Under the pieces are notes generated by a model, which was not told the DNA's origin, did not search any database, and worked only from the letters and a program-made list of their open reading frames with translations. Source: Kiritimatiellia bacterium (lineage in GTDB: Bacteria > Verrucomicrobiota > Kiritimatiellia > RZYC01). From it: a DNA stretch of 60,024 bases. This document shows positions 36,187 through 44,170 of the stretch, piece after piece. Made by a program: the position numbers and the translations under genes. Each line of letters opens with the position of its first letter. The stretch's first letter is position 1. The stretch lies in NCBI GenBank assembly GCA_028708815.1, contig JAQVYB010000005.1, positions 1-60,024 on the forward strand, in the 5' to 3' direction.

Positions 36187-38643
36187 TCAATTCAGCGACG
36201 TGGAAATGGCCTCGCGAACCCGATCGGCCATCTCCTGATAGTCCTCGCCCGAGGGGGCCGCCGGCGGCAGAATACGCACCGTGACCGGCGAGAAAAACCG
36301 GGGCAGGCGGCGCCCCGGCGGAAGGGCCTCAAACGCGCCTTGAATAGCCGCCGGAAGCACCGGCACCTTCCGCTCCAGACTCAGCATGGCGAAGGTGGGC
36401 CGAAACGCACCGAGCCGCCCATCCCGCGTGCGCGTCCCTTCCGGGAAGATGATGATACTTCCGCCGCTTTGCAGCGCTGCGCTCATTTTTTGAATGGATT
36501 CGCGCAGCCGCTTGTTGATGTCCATCACAATCACATTGCAGTGCCGTGCGAGATAGCGGAGGAATGCATTATTCACGTGTCGTTCCTTGGCATAAAAAAA
36601 CACCCGCTGCATGCGGCGGGCCGTGAGCGCCGCAGAAAGAAAAAGCCCATCCACATAGCTGGCGTGATTCGCCACCAGAATAAACGGCCCCTGATCCGGA
36701 ATATTTTCCACCCCCTCGACGCGCACACGGAAGCAGAGGCGGACCAGCCCATTCAGCAACCGTACCAGCAAACGGTGCAACCACCCGCTGTGCGGCAATT
36801 CCACCGCGTCGCCGGAGATCAGAATATCCTTCCAGTGAATCGTCTTTTCCACATCGCGATCCTTATGCCCATCGATATATTCCGCCAACCGACGCACCGT
36901 GGGCAATCGCTCGAAATCCAAGTCATTCAAATCCACCCCGAACGACTCCCGCACATACACCTGCAAACTGATTCGACCGAGCGAATCCAGCCCAAGATCA
37001 GCCATCAGCCGCGCATCCGCCGTGACCGGAAGAGTCACCAGGCGCGCCAAACATCCCGTAAGACGGCGGCACGTGGCCGAGGGTGGCTCCTCCGCCTGCT
37101 CCATCGTCATCCTGGGCCGCTCCGCCAAATCCGGCAGCAGAAAACGCCGCAGCTTGCCCAGCCGCGTACGCGGCAGCTCCTGTGTTGCAATCCAGGCGCG
37201 GGCGATTTTCTTATACGAAGCGGCCTTCTCATTATACGGCGCAAGAATCTGCTCCTCCACCCAGGTCTCGTCGGCCCCGGCAGGCGCCTGGTCTCCCAGC
37301 CGCATCACTGCCTGCAACACACCATCGCGTAAAAACACTCCCACCTCGCTCAGCGCAGGCGAAGATGTCATCAGCTTTTCCTCCACCTCCGCAGGATTCA
37401 CCTTCTTCCCGCTTGGAAGCGCCAGAATCTCCTTGATACGTCCGGTAATAAACAAATGTCCGTCCGCATCGAGTCGCCCGGTATCGCCTGTGTGCAGCCA
37501 GCCGTCGCGCAACACTTCAGCCGTTTCCTCGGGGCGTCCGTAATACCCCTGCATCACATTCGGCCCGCGTGAAATGACTTCCCCATCCTGAATACGCACC
37601 TCATTACACTCGAGGGCCTGCCCGCAGGAACCCGGGCGCACGCCATCCGGACGCGGAAACGTGATCATGGGCGCGGCCTCCGTCATCCCGTAGCCCTCCA
37701 GCACGCAGAACCCCAGCGTACGGAGGCATTCCGCCACCGCCGGGTCCAACGGGGCGCCCCCGCTCACCATAAACCGCATGTGCCCCCCGAACTTCTCATG
37801 CACCTTTCGAAAAAGACGGCGCGAAAAAGACGGCGAACCCACCCAACGCGCCAACCCGTACAGGGCCCGAGCCACCACCGACTCCGCAAAACGAGCCTGA
37901 ATATTCCCCGTAATCAGCGAATAAAACCGGGGCACTCCGATAATCAGCGTCACCGCATGACGCTGCAGGGTCGCCATCATATCCGCCGGCGAAAGGGAAG
38001 GCGTAAACACCAGCGTACCCGCCGTGGCCAGCGGCGCCAGCACCGACCCCACCAGCGGCAGCACATGGTGCAGCGGCAGCAGCACCAGCGTCCGCTGCTC
38101 CCGCGTGAAAATCCCCGCCGAACCCACCGCACGCACATTCTCCATCAGATTATTGAAAGAAAGCATCACGCCCTTCGGCTGGCCCGTGGTGCCCGACGTA
38201 TAAATAATAACCGCCGTACGCTCCGCATCTCCCGACACCGAAACCGGCGCCGACTCCGAAACAGCCGACGCCTCCGCCAACTCCTCCAGCACCAGCAACC
38301 GACACGAAACGCCCGACTGCTCCAACGCCGCACGTGCGCGCCCCTCCGACCGACGCGAACAAACCAGCAGCTCCGGCCGACAATCACTCAAAATATACGC
38401 CACCTCGTCCGGCGGAAGCTCGTGATCAATCGTCACATTCACCGCCCCGCGCAACCACACCGCATAAAAGCTGAACACCCATTCCGGACAATTCTCCAGA
38501 TACAGCGCCACCCGGGAACCCGATGCGGGATTCAACGTGCGCGCGGCCTCACCAATGGCCTTCAGCAACTCCGCATACGAGACCATCCGATCCCCCGCCA
38601 ACATCGCAGACTTCCCCTCATCCTTCAGAAAGCATATATCCAT
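36187..38643 (-). CDS. Acyl-AMP ligase / acyl carrier / PlsC acyltransferase fusion
   Basis: The 818-aa protein combines three units. Residues 1-500 form an AMP-dependent acyl ligase (IIYTSGTTGQPKGVM, LEGYGMTEAAPMI, LHTGDTGRLDADGHLF, GRIKEILALPSGKKVNP). Residues 520-600 resemble an acyl carrier domain with the phosphopantetheine site ADLGLDSLGR. Residues 630-818 form a PlsC/LPLAT domain (NHASYVDGLF, HX4D; FPEGTRTRDG). It could activate free fatty acids, hold them on its own carrier and transfer them to a lysolipid. E. coli Aas joins the same activities in the opposite order and without the carrier. It lies just upstream of the Mla operon, fitting lysophospholipid repair. Confidence 0.9.
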   Translation of the reverse strand: MDICFLKDEGKSAMLAGDRMVSYAELLKAIGEAARTLNPASGSRVALYLENCPEWVFSFYAVWLRGAVNVTIDHELPPDEVAYILSDCRPELLVCSRRSEGRARAALEQSGVSCRLLVLEELAEASAVSESAPVSVSGDAERTAVIIYTSGTTGQPKGVMLSFNNLMENVRAVGSAGIFTREQRTLVLLPLHHVLPLVGSVLAPLATAGTLVFTPSLSPADMMATLQRHAVTLIIGVPRFYSLITGNIQARFAESVVARALYGLARWVGSPSFSRRLFRKVHEKFGGHMRFMVSGGAPLDPAVAECLRTLGFCVLEGYGMTEAAPMITFPRPDGVRPGSCGQALECNEVRIQDGEVISRGPNVMQGYYGRPEETAEVLRDGWLHTGDTGRLDADGHLFITGRIKEILALPSGKKVNPAEVEEKLMTSSPALSEVGVFLRDGVLQAVMRLGDQAPAGADETWVEEQILAPYNEKAASYKKIARAWIATQELPRTRLGKLRRFLLPDLAERPRMTMEQAEEPPSATCRRLTGCLARLVTLPVTADARLMADLGLDSLGRISLQVYVRESFGVDLNDLDFERLPTVRRLAEYIDGHKDRDVEKTIHWKDILISGDAVELPHSGWLHRLLVRLLNGLVRLCFRVRVEGVENIPDQGPFILVANHASYVDGLFLSAALTARRMQRVFFYAKERHVNNAFLRYLARHCNVIVMDINKRLRESIQKMSAALQSGGSIIIFPEGTRTRDGRLGAFRPTFAMLSLERKVPVLPAAIQGAFEALPPGRRLPRFFSPVTVRILPPAAPSGEDYQEMADRVREAISTSLN

Positions 38644-38685
38644 CCCAAACCTCCCAAACCACTCGGCACGACCTTAAAATCCATT

Positions 38686-38826
38686 TTTCCAACCATTGGA
38701 AACTTTTCACAGCGTTTTTCCAACCATTGGAAACTTTTTTGGCAATTTTTCCAACCATTGGAAACTTTTCACAGCGTTTTTCCAATCATTGGAAATTTTC
38801 ATAGCGTTTTTTCCAACCATTGGAAA
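38686..38826. repeat. Palindrome array B: five 17-bp palindromes at 31-bp spacing
   Basis: Copies at 38686-38702, 38717-38733, 38748-38764, 38779-38795 and 38810-38826 follow TTTCCAACCATTGGAAA (the fourth has AATC) and start exactly every 31 bases. Two of the 14-bp spacers are identical (CTTTTCACAGCGTT). An isolated further copy lies at 38928-38943. The array is 43-183 bases upstream of the acyl ligase fusion start on the minus strand. Confidence 0.92.
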
Positions 38827-39172
38827 CTCTTTCCGGACGTTGTTGCTACGGATCGTCCCCGATCCTTGTCCCTTCGGGAGCGACCATCACGGCGGCCCTT
38901 ACTCGCCGCTACCCTCACGGCTCGTAATCCAACCATTGGAAAAAATGAAAACGTGCTCTCAGAGCACCCGGTGGTGAAGGCGGGGAAGGAACTTGCCGCC
39001 TGAGCCGCCGGAAGCGGGCGGGCGTGGCGCTTTGGCTCGACCGCTCGACCGTTGACCCGCACGCAACAGACGGGACGTATTTGTTCAAAGGGGCTGGCGC
39101 GGCGGGGGCGTAGCAGGCCGCCACGATCAGCCGGGGGAAAGGGTGTGAAGGGCGCGAACCGGTGAGCGACCG

Positions 39173-39203
39173 AGCGGGAAAGCGTGTGTGGGGCTTTCCC
39201 GCT
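39173..39203. terminator. 11-bp perfect hairpin, possible terminator or RNA stem
   Basis: AGCGGGAAAGC pairs with GCTTTCCCGCT across a 9-nt loop. No T-run follows on either strand, so a structural RNA stem is as likely as termination. Confidence 0.3.
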
Positions 39204-39620
39204 TTCAAGCAGGCCGGAATCGAATCACGCTCCCGGCGGGAATGGATGACGGCCTGCGTTTTATTGTCCGGCGGGAACGATGCGCCATGAGGTTTCCGAA
39301 TGGCGCTTCGTGCTCGCCGTCCGAGGAGTGGCCGGGGCCGTGTTGAGGCCCTGAACGGGCCGAACCGGCCATGGCCCGACCTTGTCCCCCCAGGCCGGGG
39401 GGATCGGGGGGGGCGCTGAGCGGCGTTGTGGTGGCGGGCACCCACCGGGCGGCGCCCTTCAAGCATAAATGAAGCCGTGCCGTTTCCCCCTGGCAGTGCC
39501 ACGCCGAAGCCTCGGCGAAGGCGGGATGGGTTTTCCCCCTGGTGATGATCCGCCTGAAAGGGGGCGCCTCGGAAAGGGGGTCCAGGGGGAAAACCAAGGC
39601 GGGGGAAACAGGGCGCTCGG

Positions 39621-39699
39621 GGTCAGCCCTTAAATATTAAGTGAAGGGCCTTTGCTCGACTTTTTGACTGAGAATATCCTGAGTCAGACCGTAAATATT
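39621..39699. repeat. Paired REP-like repeats GTCAGNCCNTAAATATT
   Basis: Two related copies (39621-39638 and 39683-39699) share GTCAG-C/A-CC-T/G-TAAATATT and are followed by AAGTGAA and CACTTTAA respectively, so the flanks partly mirror each other. They look like a small REP/MITE-type unit. No transposase is adjacent. Confidence 0.45.
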
Positions 39700-39864
39700 C
39701 ACTTTAAGCAACGAAGGGGGAGTAGTCGTTGAAAAAGTGTTATATGGAAAAAGAGTTTCACTGCATTGTCGATCAGACGATCGGCGGTCCCGGGAGAGGC
39801 AATCACCTGATGGGCAGCGAAGCCGAAGCCCCGGGCTCTCTGCGGCAACTTCTTCCCGAAAAAG

Positions 39865-40272
39865 TCACTTTTTCGCGCGACGGGCGGGGGCGGCTTCGTC
39901 CACGATTTCCTTCATGATGGTTCGGTAGCCCTTGCCGGAATCCATTTTCCCCTGCACTTCATTCAGGACGGTGCGGGTCCCGGGATGATTGGTATCCTTC
40001 AAGGTAACGGACGTGCTCCCCACCTTCAGGCAGTCGCCCGACTTGATCACGGATTTCGCCACTTTGTGCCCATTGACCGTAATGCCGTTTTTGGACTTCA
40101 AGTCTTCCACGTAATAGATGCCGTCTTCATAGAACAAACGGCAATGGATGCGGGATGCACGCACATCGGCCAGCACCATATCGGCATCGGACCCGCGCCC
40201 GATGGTCAAAGGAATCTTTCCAACCTCCCGGGAGATCGTCATGCCGTTTGCATCGGTATAGTGCAGCATCAT
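39865..40272 (-). CDS. Small FHA domain protein
   Basis: The 135-aa protein is mostly one FHA domain (about residues 1-95) that binds phosphothreonine peptides. The core motifs are LTIGRGSDADMVLAD, ASRIHCRLFY and KSKNGITVNG, with the conserved G-R, S-x-x-H-like and N-G residues present. The C-terminus (about 96-135) is charged and lysine-rich. It starts three bases after the UDP-glucuronate decarboxylase stop, so the two are likely co-transcribed. No serine/threonine kinase partner is in the window. Confidence 0.88.
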   Translation of the reverse strand: MMLHYTDANGMTISREVGKIPLTIGRGSDADMVLADVRASRIHCRLFYEDGIYYVEDLKSKNGITVNGHKVAKSVIKSGDCLKVGSTSVTLKDTNHPGTRTVLNEVQGKMDSGKGYRTIMKEIVDEAAPARRAKK

Positions 40273-40275
40273 GGT

Positions 40276-41232
40276 TCAGGTCCTCAATGATTTAAAGTAG
40301 TCGATCGTCAGCCCCAATCCCTTTTCCAACTCCATGACCGGCTCCCATCCAAGCAGCTCTCTGGCCTTCCCGATGTTGGGACGGCGTACCTTGGGATCAT
40401 CCTCCGGAAGCGGCTTGTAAACGATCTCGGCGGTACAGCCGCAAAGCGCACGGATTTTTTCCGCGAAAGCCAGCACGGTCATCTCGCCGGGATTGCCGAT
40501 ATTCACCGGGTCGTTGCAGGAACTCATCGCCAGCAGATAAATACCGTGAATGAGATCCGAGACGTAGCAGAAGCTGCGCGTCTGATCACCCTCGCCAAAC
40601 ACGGACAACGGTTCGTTGTTCAGGGCCTGAGTGATAAAGGTCGGCACCACGCGTCCATCATTCGGGCGCATGCGTGGGCCGTACGTGTTGAAGATGCGCA
40701 CGATGCGCGTATCGAGTCCATGGAAGCGGTGATAGGCCATAACCATGGCCTCGGCGAAGCGCTTGGCCTCATCGTACACCCCGCGCGGACCAATCGGATT
40801 CACATTGCCCCAATACGATTCCGGCTGCGGGTGCACCAGCGGATCGCCGTAGATTTCAGAGGTCGATGCCAGGAAATACACCGCCTTTTTCGCGCGGGCC
40901 AAACCGAGTGTTTTGTGCGTACCAAGCGCCCCCACCTTCAGCGTCTGGATCGGCAGCTCGAGATAATCGATCGGGCTGGCCGGCGAGGCAAAATTGAACA
41001 CGTAATCCACCGTCCCGGGCAGATCGATGTACTCGGTCACGTTGTGTTTGATAAACGTAAAACGCTCGTTTCCCGAAAGATGTTCGATATTGGCCTCGTT
41101 CCCCGTGATCAGATTATCCAGGCAAACCACACGGTGCCCTTTCTCGAGCAGATAATCACACAGATGAGAACCTAAAAAGCCGGCACCACCGGCCACTACG
41201 GAAACAGGCTGTGAAGTAGACTTGGTCATATC
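40276..41232 (-). CDS. uxs: UDP-glucuronate decarboxylase (UDP-xylose synthase)
   Basis: The protein of about 318 aa is an extended SDR. It has [71 protein letters not shown](F)AE with the catalytic Tyr-Lys, and [17 protein letters not shown], all typical of Uxs. It converts UDP-glucuronate to UDP-xylose, a donor for surface glycans. I start at ATG 41232 (MTKSTSQP); 41250 is an alternative. It stands away from the main polysaccharide cluster and is divergent from parB. Confidence 0.93.
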   Translation of the reverse strand, partial: DMTKSTSQPVSVVAGGAGFLGSHLCDYLLEKGHRVVCLDNLITGNEANIEHLSGNERFTFIKHNVTEYIDLPGTVDYVFNFASPASPIDYLELPIQTLKVGALGTHKTLGLARAKKAVYFLASTSEIYGDPLVHPQPESYWGNVNPIGPRGVYDEAKRFAEAMVMAYHRFHGLDTRIVRIFNTYGPRMRPNDGRVVPTFITQALNNEPLSVFGEGDQTRSFCYVSDLIHGIYLLAMSSCNDPVNIGNPGEMTVLAFAEKIRALCGCTAEIVYKPLPEDDPKVRRPNIGKARELLGWEPVMELEKGLGLTIDYFKSLRT

Positions 41233-41385
41233 GGTTCGCTCTCCTTGCAAAATCTGCGGTTGAATGGTTCTGAATTAACAACGATTCACCCGCATTTGTC
41301 AACTGCATCCGGGTTCCGGGAAAATTCTGTTGCGGTTTGCCCCCGTTTTACATAACACTCTCCAAAAACCAAACAGGACACTACT

Positions 41386-42288
41386 ATGGCAGCAAAACAC
41401 AAAGGACTCGGACGCGGTCTCGACGCCCTCATACACGAGCGTGAAGAAGAAGCCCCCGTCACCCCGCCCTCAACTTCCGGCCCCCTCGAACTGCCTTTGG
41501 ATCAGATCAAGCCCAATCCCTGGCAGCCCCGCCGAGCCTTTGCGCCCGAAGCCATTCAGGAACTCGCCGCATCCATCCGCGAAATGGGCCTGCTCCAACC
41601 ACTGCTCGTTCGCAAAATCCGTGACGGCTATGAACTGATCGCCGGCGAACGACGCCTAACCGCCGCCAAGGCCGTCGGACTTGAGCGGGTGCCTGTGATC
41701 CTGAAAGAATACACCGATTGCGAGGCCCTTGAAGTGGCCCTCGTCGAAAACCTTCAGCGCGAAGATCTCAACATCATGGAAGAGGCCGAAGGCTATCAGG
41801 CCCTGGCCGAAAAATTTCAACTCACGCAGGAAGACATCGCCCGGCGCGTGGGCAAAGGCCGCGCCACCGTGACCAACGCCCTCCGCATACTGAATCTGCC
41901 CGACAAAATCAAAGACCGCCTGCGCACCGGAACCCTTTCTCTGGGACATGCCAAGGTCCTGCTCGGTGTGGACATTTCCGAAGAACAGAAACTGCTTGCG
42001 GACCGCACCGTACGCGAGGGCCTCTCCGTTCGCGCCCTTGAGCAGGTCGTGGCCAAACTCCACCGCGCACCGAAAAAAGAACGCGTGCGCCGCGCCGACA
42101 TGCCCGAAAGCCATGTGCGATACCTCTCCGACAAACTCCATTCCCACTTCGGCACCGGCGTACGCCTCACCCCCTGCGCCACCCTCGCCAACGGAAAAAA
42201 AACCAAAGGCACCCTCGAAATAGAATTTTATTCCAACGACGACCTCGACCGAGTCCTAACCCTGCTGGGCCTCACCGAAGAATGGTAG
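41386..42288 (+). CDS. parB: Chromosome partitioning protein ParB
   Basis: The 300-aa ParB/Spo0J protein opens with the typical KHKGLGRGLDALI tail that would bind ParA. It then has the CTPase/ParB nuclease-like domain (IKPNPWQPRRAF, SIREMGLLQPLLVRK, IAGERRLTAAK, LVENLQREDLN), a helix-turn-helix (LTQEDIARRVGKGRATVTNALRIL) and a C-terminal dimer domain. It would bind parS sites and load SMC. No parA or gidA/gidB genes are adjacent. The next gene overlaps it by 7 nt. Confidence 0.94.
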   Translation: MAAKHKGLGRGLDALIHEREEEAPVTPPSTSGPLELPLDQIKPNPWQPRRAFAPEAIQELAASIREMGLLQPLLVRKIRDGYELIAGERRLTAAKAVGLERVPVILKEYTDCEALEVALVENLQREDLNIMEEAEGYQALAEKFQLTQEDIARRVGKGRATVTNALRILNLPDKIKDRLRTGTLSLGHAKVLLGVDISEEQKLLADRTVREGLSVRALEQVVAKLHRAPKKERVRRADMPESHVRYLSDKLHSHFGTGVRLTPCATLANGKKTKGTLEIEFYSNDDLDRVLTLLGLTEEW

Positions 42289-43250
42289 AAGCCATGCGTT
42301 TTCCCTGCCGCTCCAAGTTCCTGCCCGCCGTTCTCCCCATCCTGAGTGCGGTCCTCTTCACCGCATGCAGCGCCGAACAGTCCGTTCGCCCGGGCGCCAC
42401 ACAATCGCTGCAACCGGCCCTGTTCGATTCCGAGAGAGCCCTGCGCGAAGCGGCCGATCTGGCCGCCCTCTATCCGCGCGACGCCGGAACCCCCGGCGCC
42501 GAACAAGCCGCCCTCCACCTGCGCGATCGACTCCAGGCCGCCGGACTCGAAGCCTTCATCGATTCCTTCCCCGATCCCACTCCCACCGGAACCCAAACCT
42601 TTCACAACGTCTTCGGACGCCTCCCCGGCCAGGGACGCGGACTCCTCCTCCTCGCCTCGCACTACGACAGCAAGTCCGGCATGGAGCCCCCCTTCTGCGG
42701 CGCCAACGACTCCGCCTCCAGCTCCGGCGTACTCCTTGAACTCGCCCGCCTGCTCGCCCCACACACCAACCTCCCGCCCGAAATTCTTCTCGTCTTCTTC
42801 GATGGGGAGGAATGCCTCCGCTATTACAGCGAACACGACGGACTCCACGGCAGCCGACACCTCGCCCGGCAACTCGTGGAAAATGGAAAACAAAACGATG
42901 TTCAGGCCGTGATCCTCCTCGATATGGTCGGCGACAAAGACTACAACATCACCATCCCGCAGAACACCACCCCATCCCTTGCCCATATCGCTCTGGATGC
43001 CGCGCAAGCGGAGGGCATCCGCTCCTCCTTCTCCCTCTACCGCTATGCCATGGGCGACGATCACGTCCCCTTCCTCGCCGCCGGAATGCCCGCCATCAAC
43101 CTCATCGATTTTGAATTCGGAAGCGCCCCCGGACGCAACGATTACTGGCATACCCCCGACGACAACATGGCCCACATCAGCGCCGAAAGCCTCGGCAAAA
43201 CCGGTCGCGTCGTCCTGCACATGCTCAACACTCTCATCCACTCGAAATAA
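42282..43250 (+). CDS. M28 peptidase / glutaminyl-cyclase-like lipoprotein
   Basis: The protein of about 322 aa has a signal peptide and lipobox LFTAC (cysteine about residue 28), so a membrane-anchored periplasmic lipoprotein is expected. The zinc peptidase fold is shown by LLASHYDSKSG, CGANDSASSSG, FFDGEECLR and RNDYWHTPDDN. Overall it resembles glutaminyl-peptide cyclotransferases more than aminopeptidases, which would turn N-terminal glutamine into pyroglutamate on exported proteins. Start ATG 42282 overlaps parB; ATG 42294 (MRFPCRSK) is an alternative. Confidence 0.85.
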   Translation: MVEAMRFPCRSKFLPAVLPILSAVLFTACSAEQSVRPGATQSLQPALFDSERALREAADLAALYPRDAGTPGAEQAALHLRDRLQAAGLEAFIDSFPDPTPTGTQTFHNVFGRLPGQGRGLLLLASHYDSKSGMEPPFCGANDSASSSGVLLELARLLAPHTNLPPEILLVFFDGEECLRYYSEHDGLHGSRHLARQLVENGKQNDVQAVILLDMVGDKDYNITIPQNTTPSLAHIALDAAQAEGIRSSFSLYRYAMGDDHVPFLAAGMPAINLIDFEFGSAPGRNDYWHTPDDNMAHISAESLGKTGRVVLHMLNTLIHSK

Positions 43251-43261
43251 GAAAGGACCCC

Positions 43262-44056
43262 ATGCCCTACAAAACCTTCAAACAGACCGTAAAAAACACC
43301 TATATGGACCGGCTGGACTTCTTCTATCGCCACTTCACGGGCCAACAGGACATGCCTCCCTGGTCCCTGCGTCACTTTGTGGGAGGAGCGAATGATTTTC
43401 AGGAGATTGGCGCCGCCTTTCTCCGCGAAATCAAGGGATACGGCCTGCTGAAGAAAGACATGAACATACTCGACATCGGTTGCGGCTGCGGGCGCATGGC
43501 CTATCATCTGGAAAAAGATGCGGAAGCCAGGACTCTGAATCTACGCTATACCGGGATGGACATCGACCATCGCTGCATTGCCTGGTGCCAAAAAAACCTC
43601 GCCCCCAAAACCCCCGCCTTTCAGTTCTTTCATGCAAACATCCACAGCGAATCCTACAATCCGCGCGGACCGGTCAACGAAAATGAATACCGTTTCCCCC
43701 TGGATGATGAAGCATTCGACCTGATCATTATGTCCTCCGTCTACACCCACCTCCTTGAACAGGCCATGCAGAACTACCTGAAGGAATGCGCACGCATGCT
43801 CCAAAAGGACGGCATTCTGTATGCCACCTTTTTCACCTATCAGGATGAACACGAGGCACGCAACGGCTCCGCTCGCCGCCCACTCATCTATCCCTGCTAC
43901 CACGAACACATCGCCTTTGCCAACGAGACCTTTCCGGAAGCGGCCGTCGCCTACCAGATCGACTACCTCCGAAAGACCATCGCCTCCTGCGGCCTGGTCG
44001 AAGAGCGCCCACCCGTCTTCGCCTACCAGGATATCTTCTTCCTCAAACGGGCCTGA
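43262..44056 (+). CDS. Class I SAM-dependent methyltransferase
   Basis: The 264-aa protein has the SAM motif ILDIGCGCGRMAYHL, acidic GMDIDHRC, and FDLIIMSSVYTHLLEQAMQNYLKECARMLQKDG, which matches Methyltransf_25/11-type enzymes. It follows the M28-like gene by 11 bases with an AGAAAGGA site. Substrate unknown; the neighbours do not fix it. Confidence 0.87.
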   Translation: MPYKTFKQTVKNTYMDRLDFFYRHFTGQQDMPPWSLRHFVGGANDFQEIGAAFLREIKGYGLLKKDMNILDIGCGCGRMAYHLEKDAEARTLNLRYTGMDIDHRCIAWCQKNLAPKTPAFQFFHANIHSESYNPRGPVNENEYRFPLDDEAFDLIIMSSVYTHLLEQAMQNYLKECARMLQKDGILYATFFTYQDEHEARNGSARRPLIYPCYHEHIAFANETFPEAAVAYQIDYLRKTIASCGLVEERPPVFAYQDIFFLKRA

Positions 44057-44170
44057 GCGCCTCCCTGCGAACCATTGCCGATTATAAAAACGGGAGGGAT
44101 CGTGTCCTCACTCTTTATTTTTTAGACTCCCGCAAAAATCACTGGCCCGGGCCTTGCGCATCCGGCTCGC
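44057..44170. other. Convergent gap between methyltransferase and FG-GAP gene
   Basis: The gap separates convergent genes. On the plus strand GAGGGATCGTGTCCTC is followed by ACTCTTTATTTTTT, a weak hairpin plus T-run that may end the parB unit. No gene seen. Confidence 0.35.

Larger units (their letters stand above)
38827..39864. other. About 1 kb GC-rich, hairpin-rich region without a convincing gene
   Basis: Between the palindrome array and the FHA gene there is no frame with recognisable protein features; the possible frames are arginine/proline-rich shadows. The stretch has several strong inverted repeats: AGCGGGAAAGC (39173-39183) with its complement at 39193-39203, and GGTTTTCCCCCTGG (39529-39542) with its complement at 39582-39595. 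A third partial copy of the latter motif is at 39482-39493. It resembles no RNA family that I can name (no RNase P, tmRNA or SRP signatures found). Confidence 0.55.

Noticed and set aside
38686-38826. Palindrome array as a CRISPR
   Set aside because: The repeat is a 17-bp palindrome, spacers are only 14 bp, T-rich and partly identical, and no cas genes are near.
38915-39502. Minus-strand frame in the GC-rich region
   Set aside because: The translation is proline/arginine/serine-rich with no domain. It overlaps the isolated palindrome copy and strong hairpins, so I treat the region as non-coding.
39001-39700. RNase P RNA, tmRNA or SRP RNA
   Set aside because: The diagnostic core sequences of these RNAs were looked for by eye on both strands and not found.
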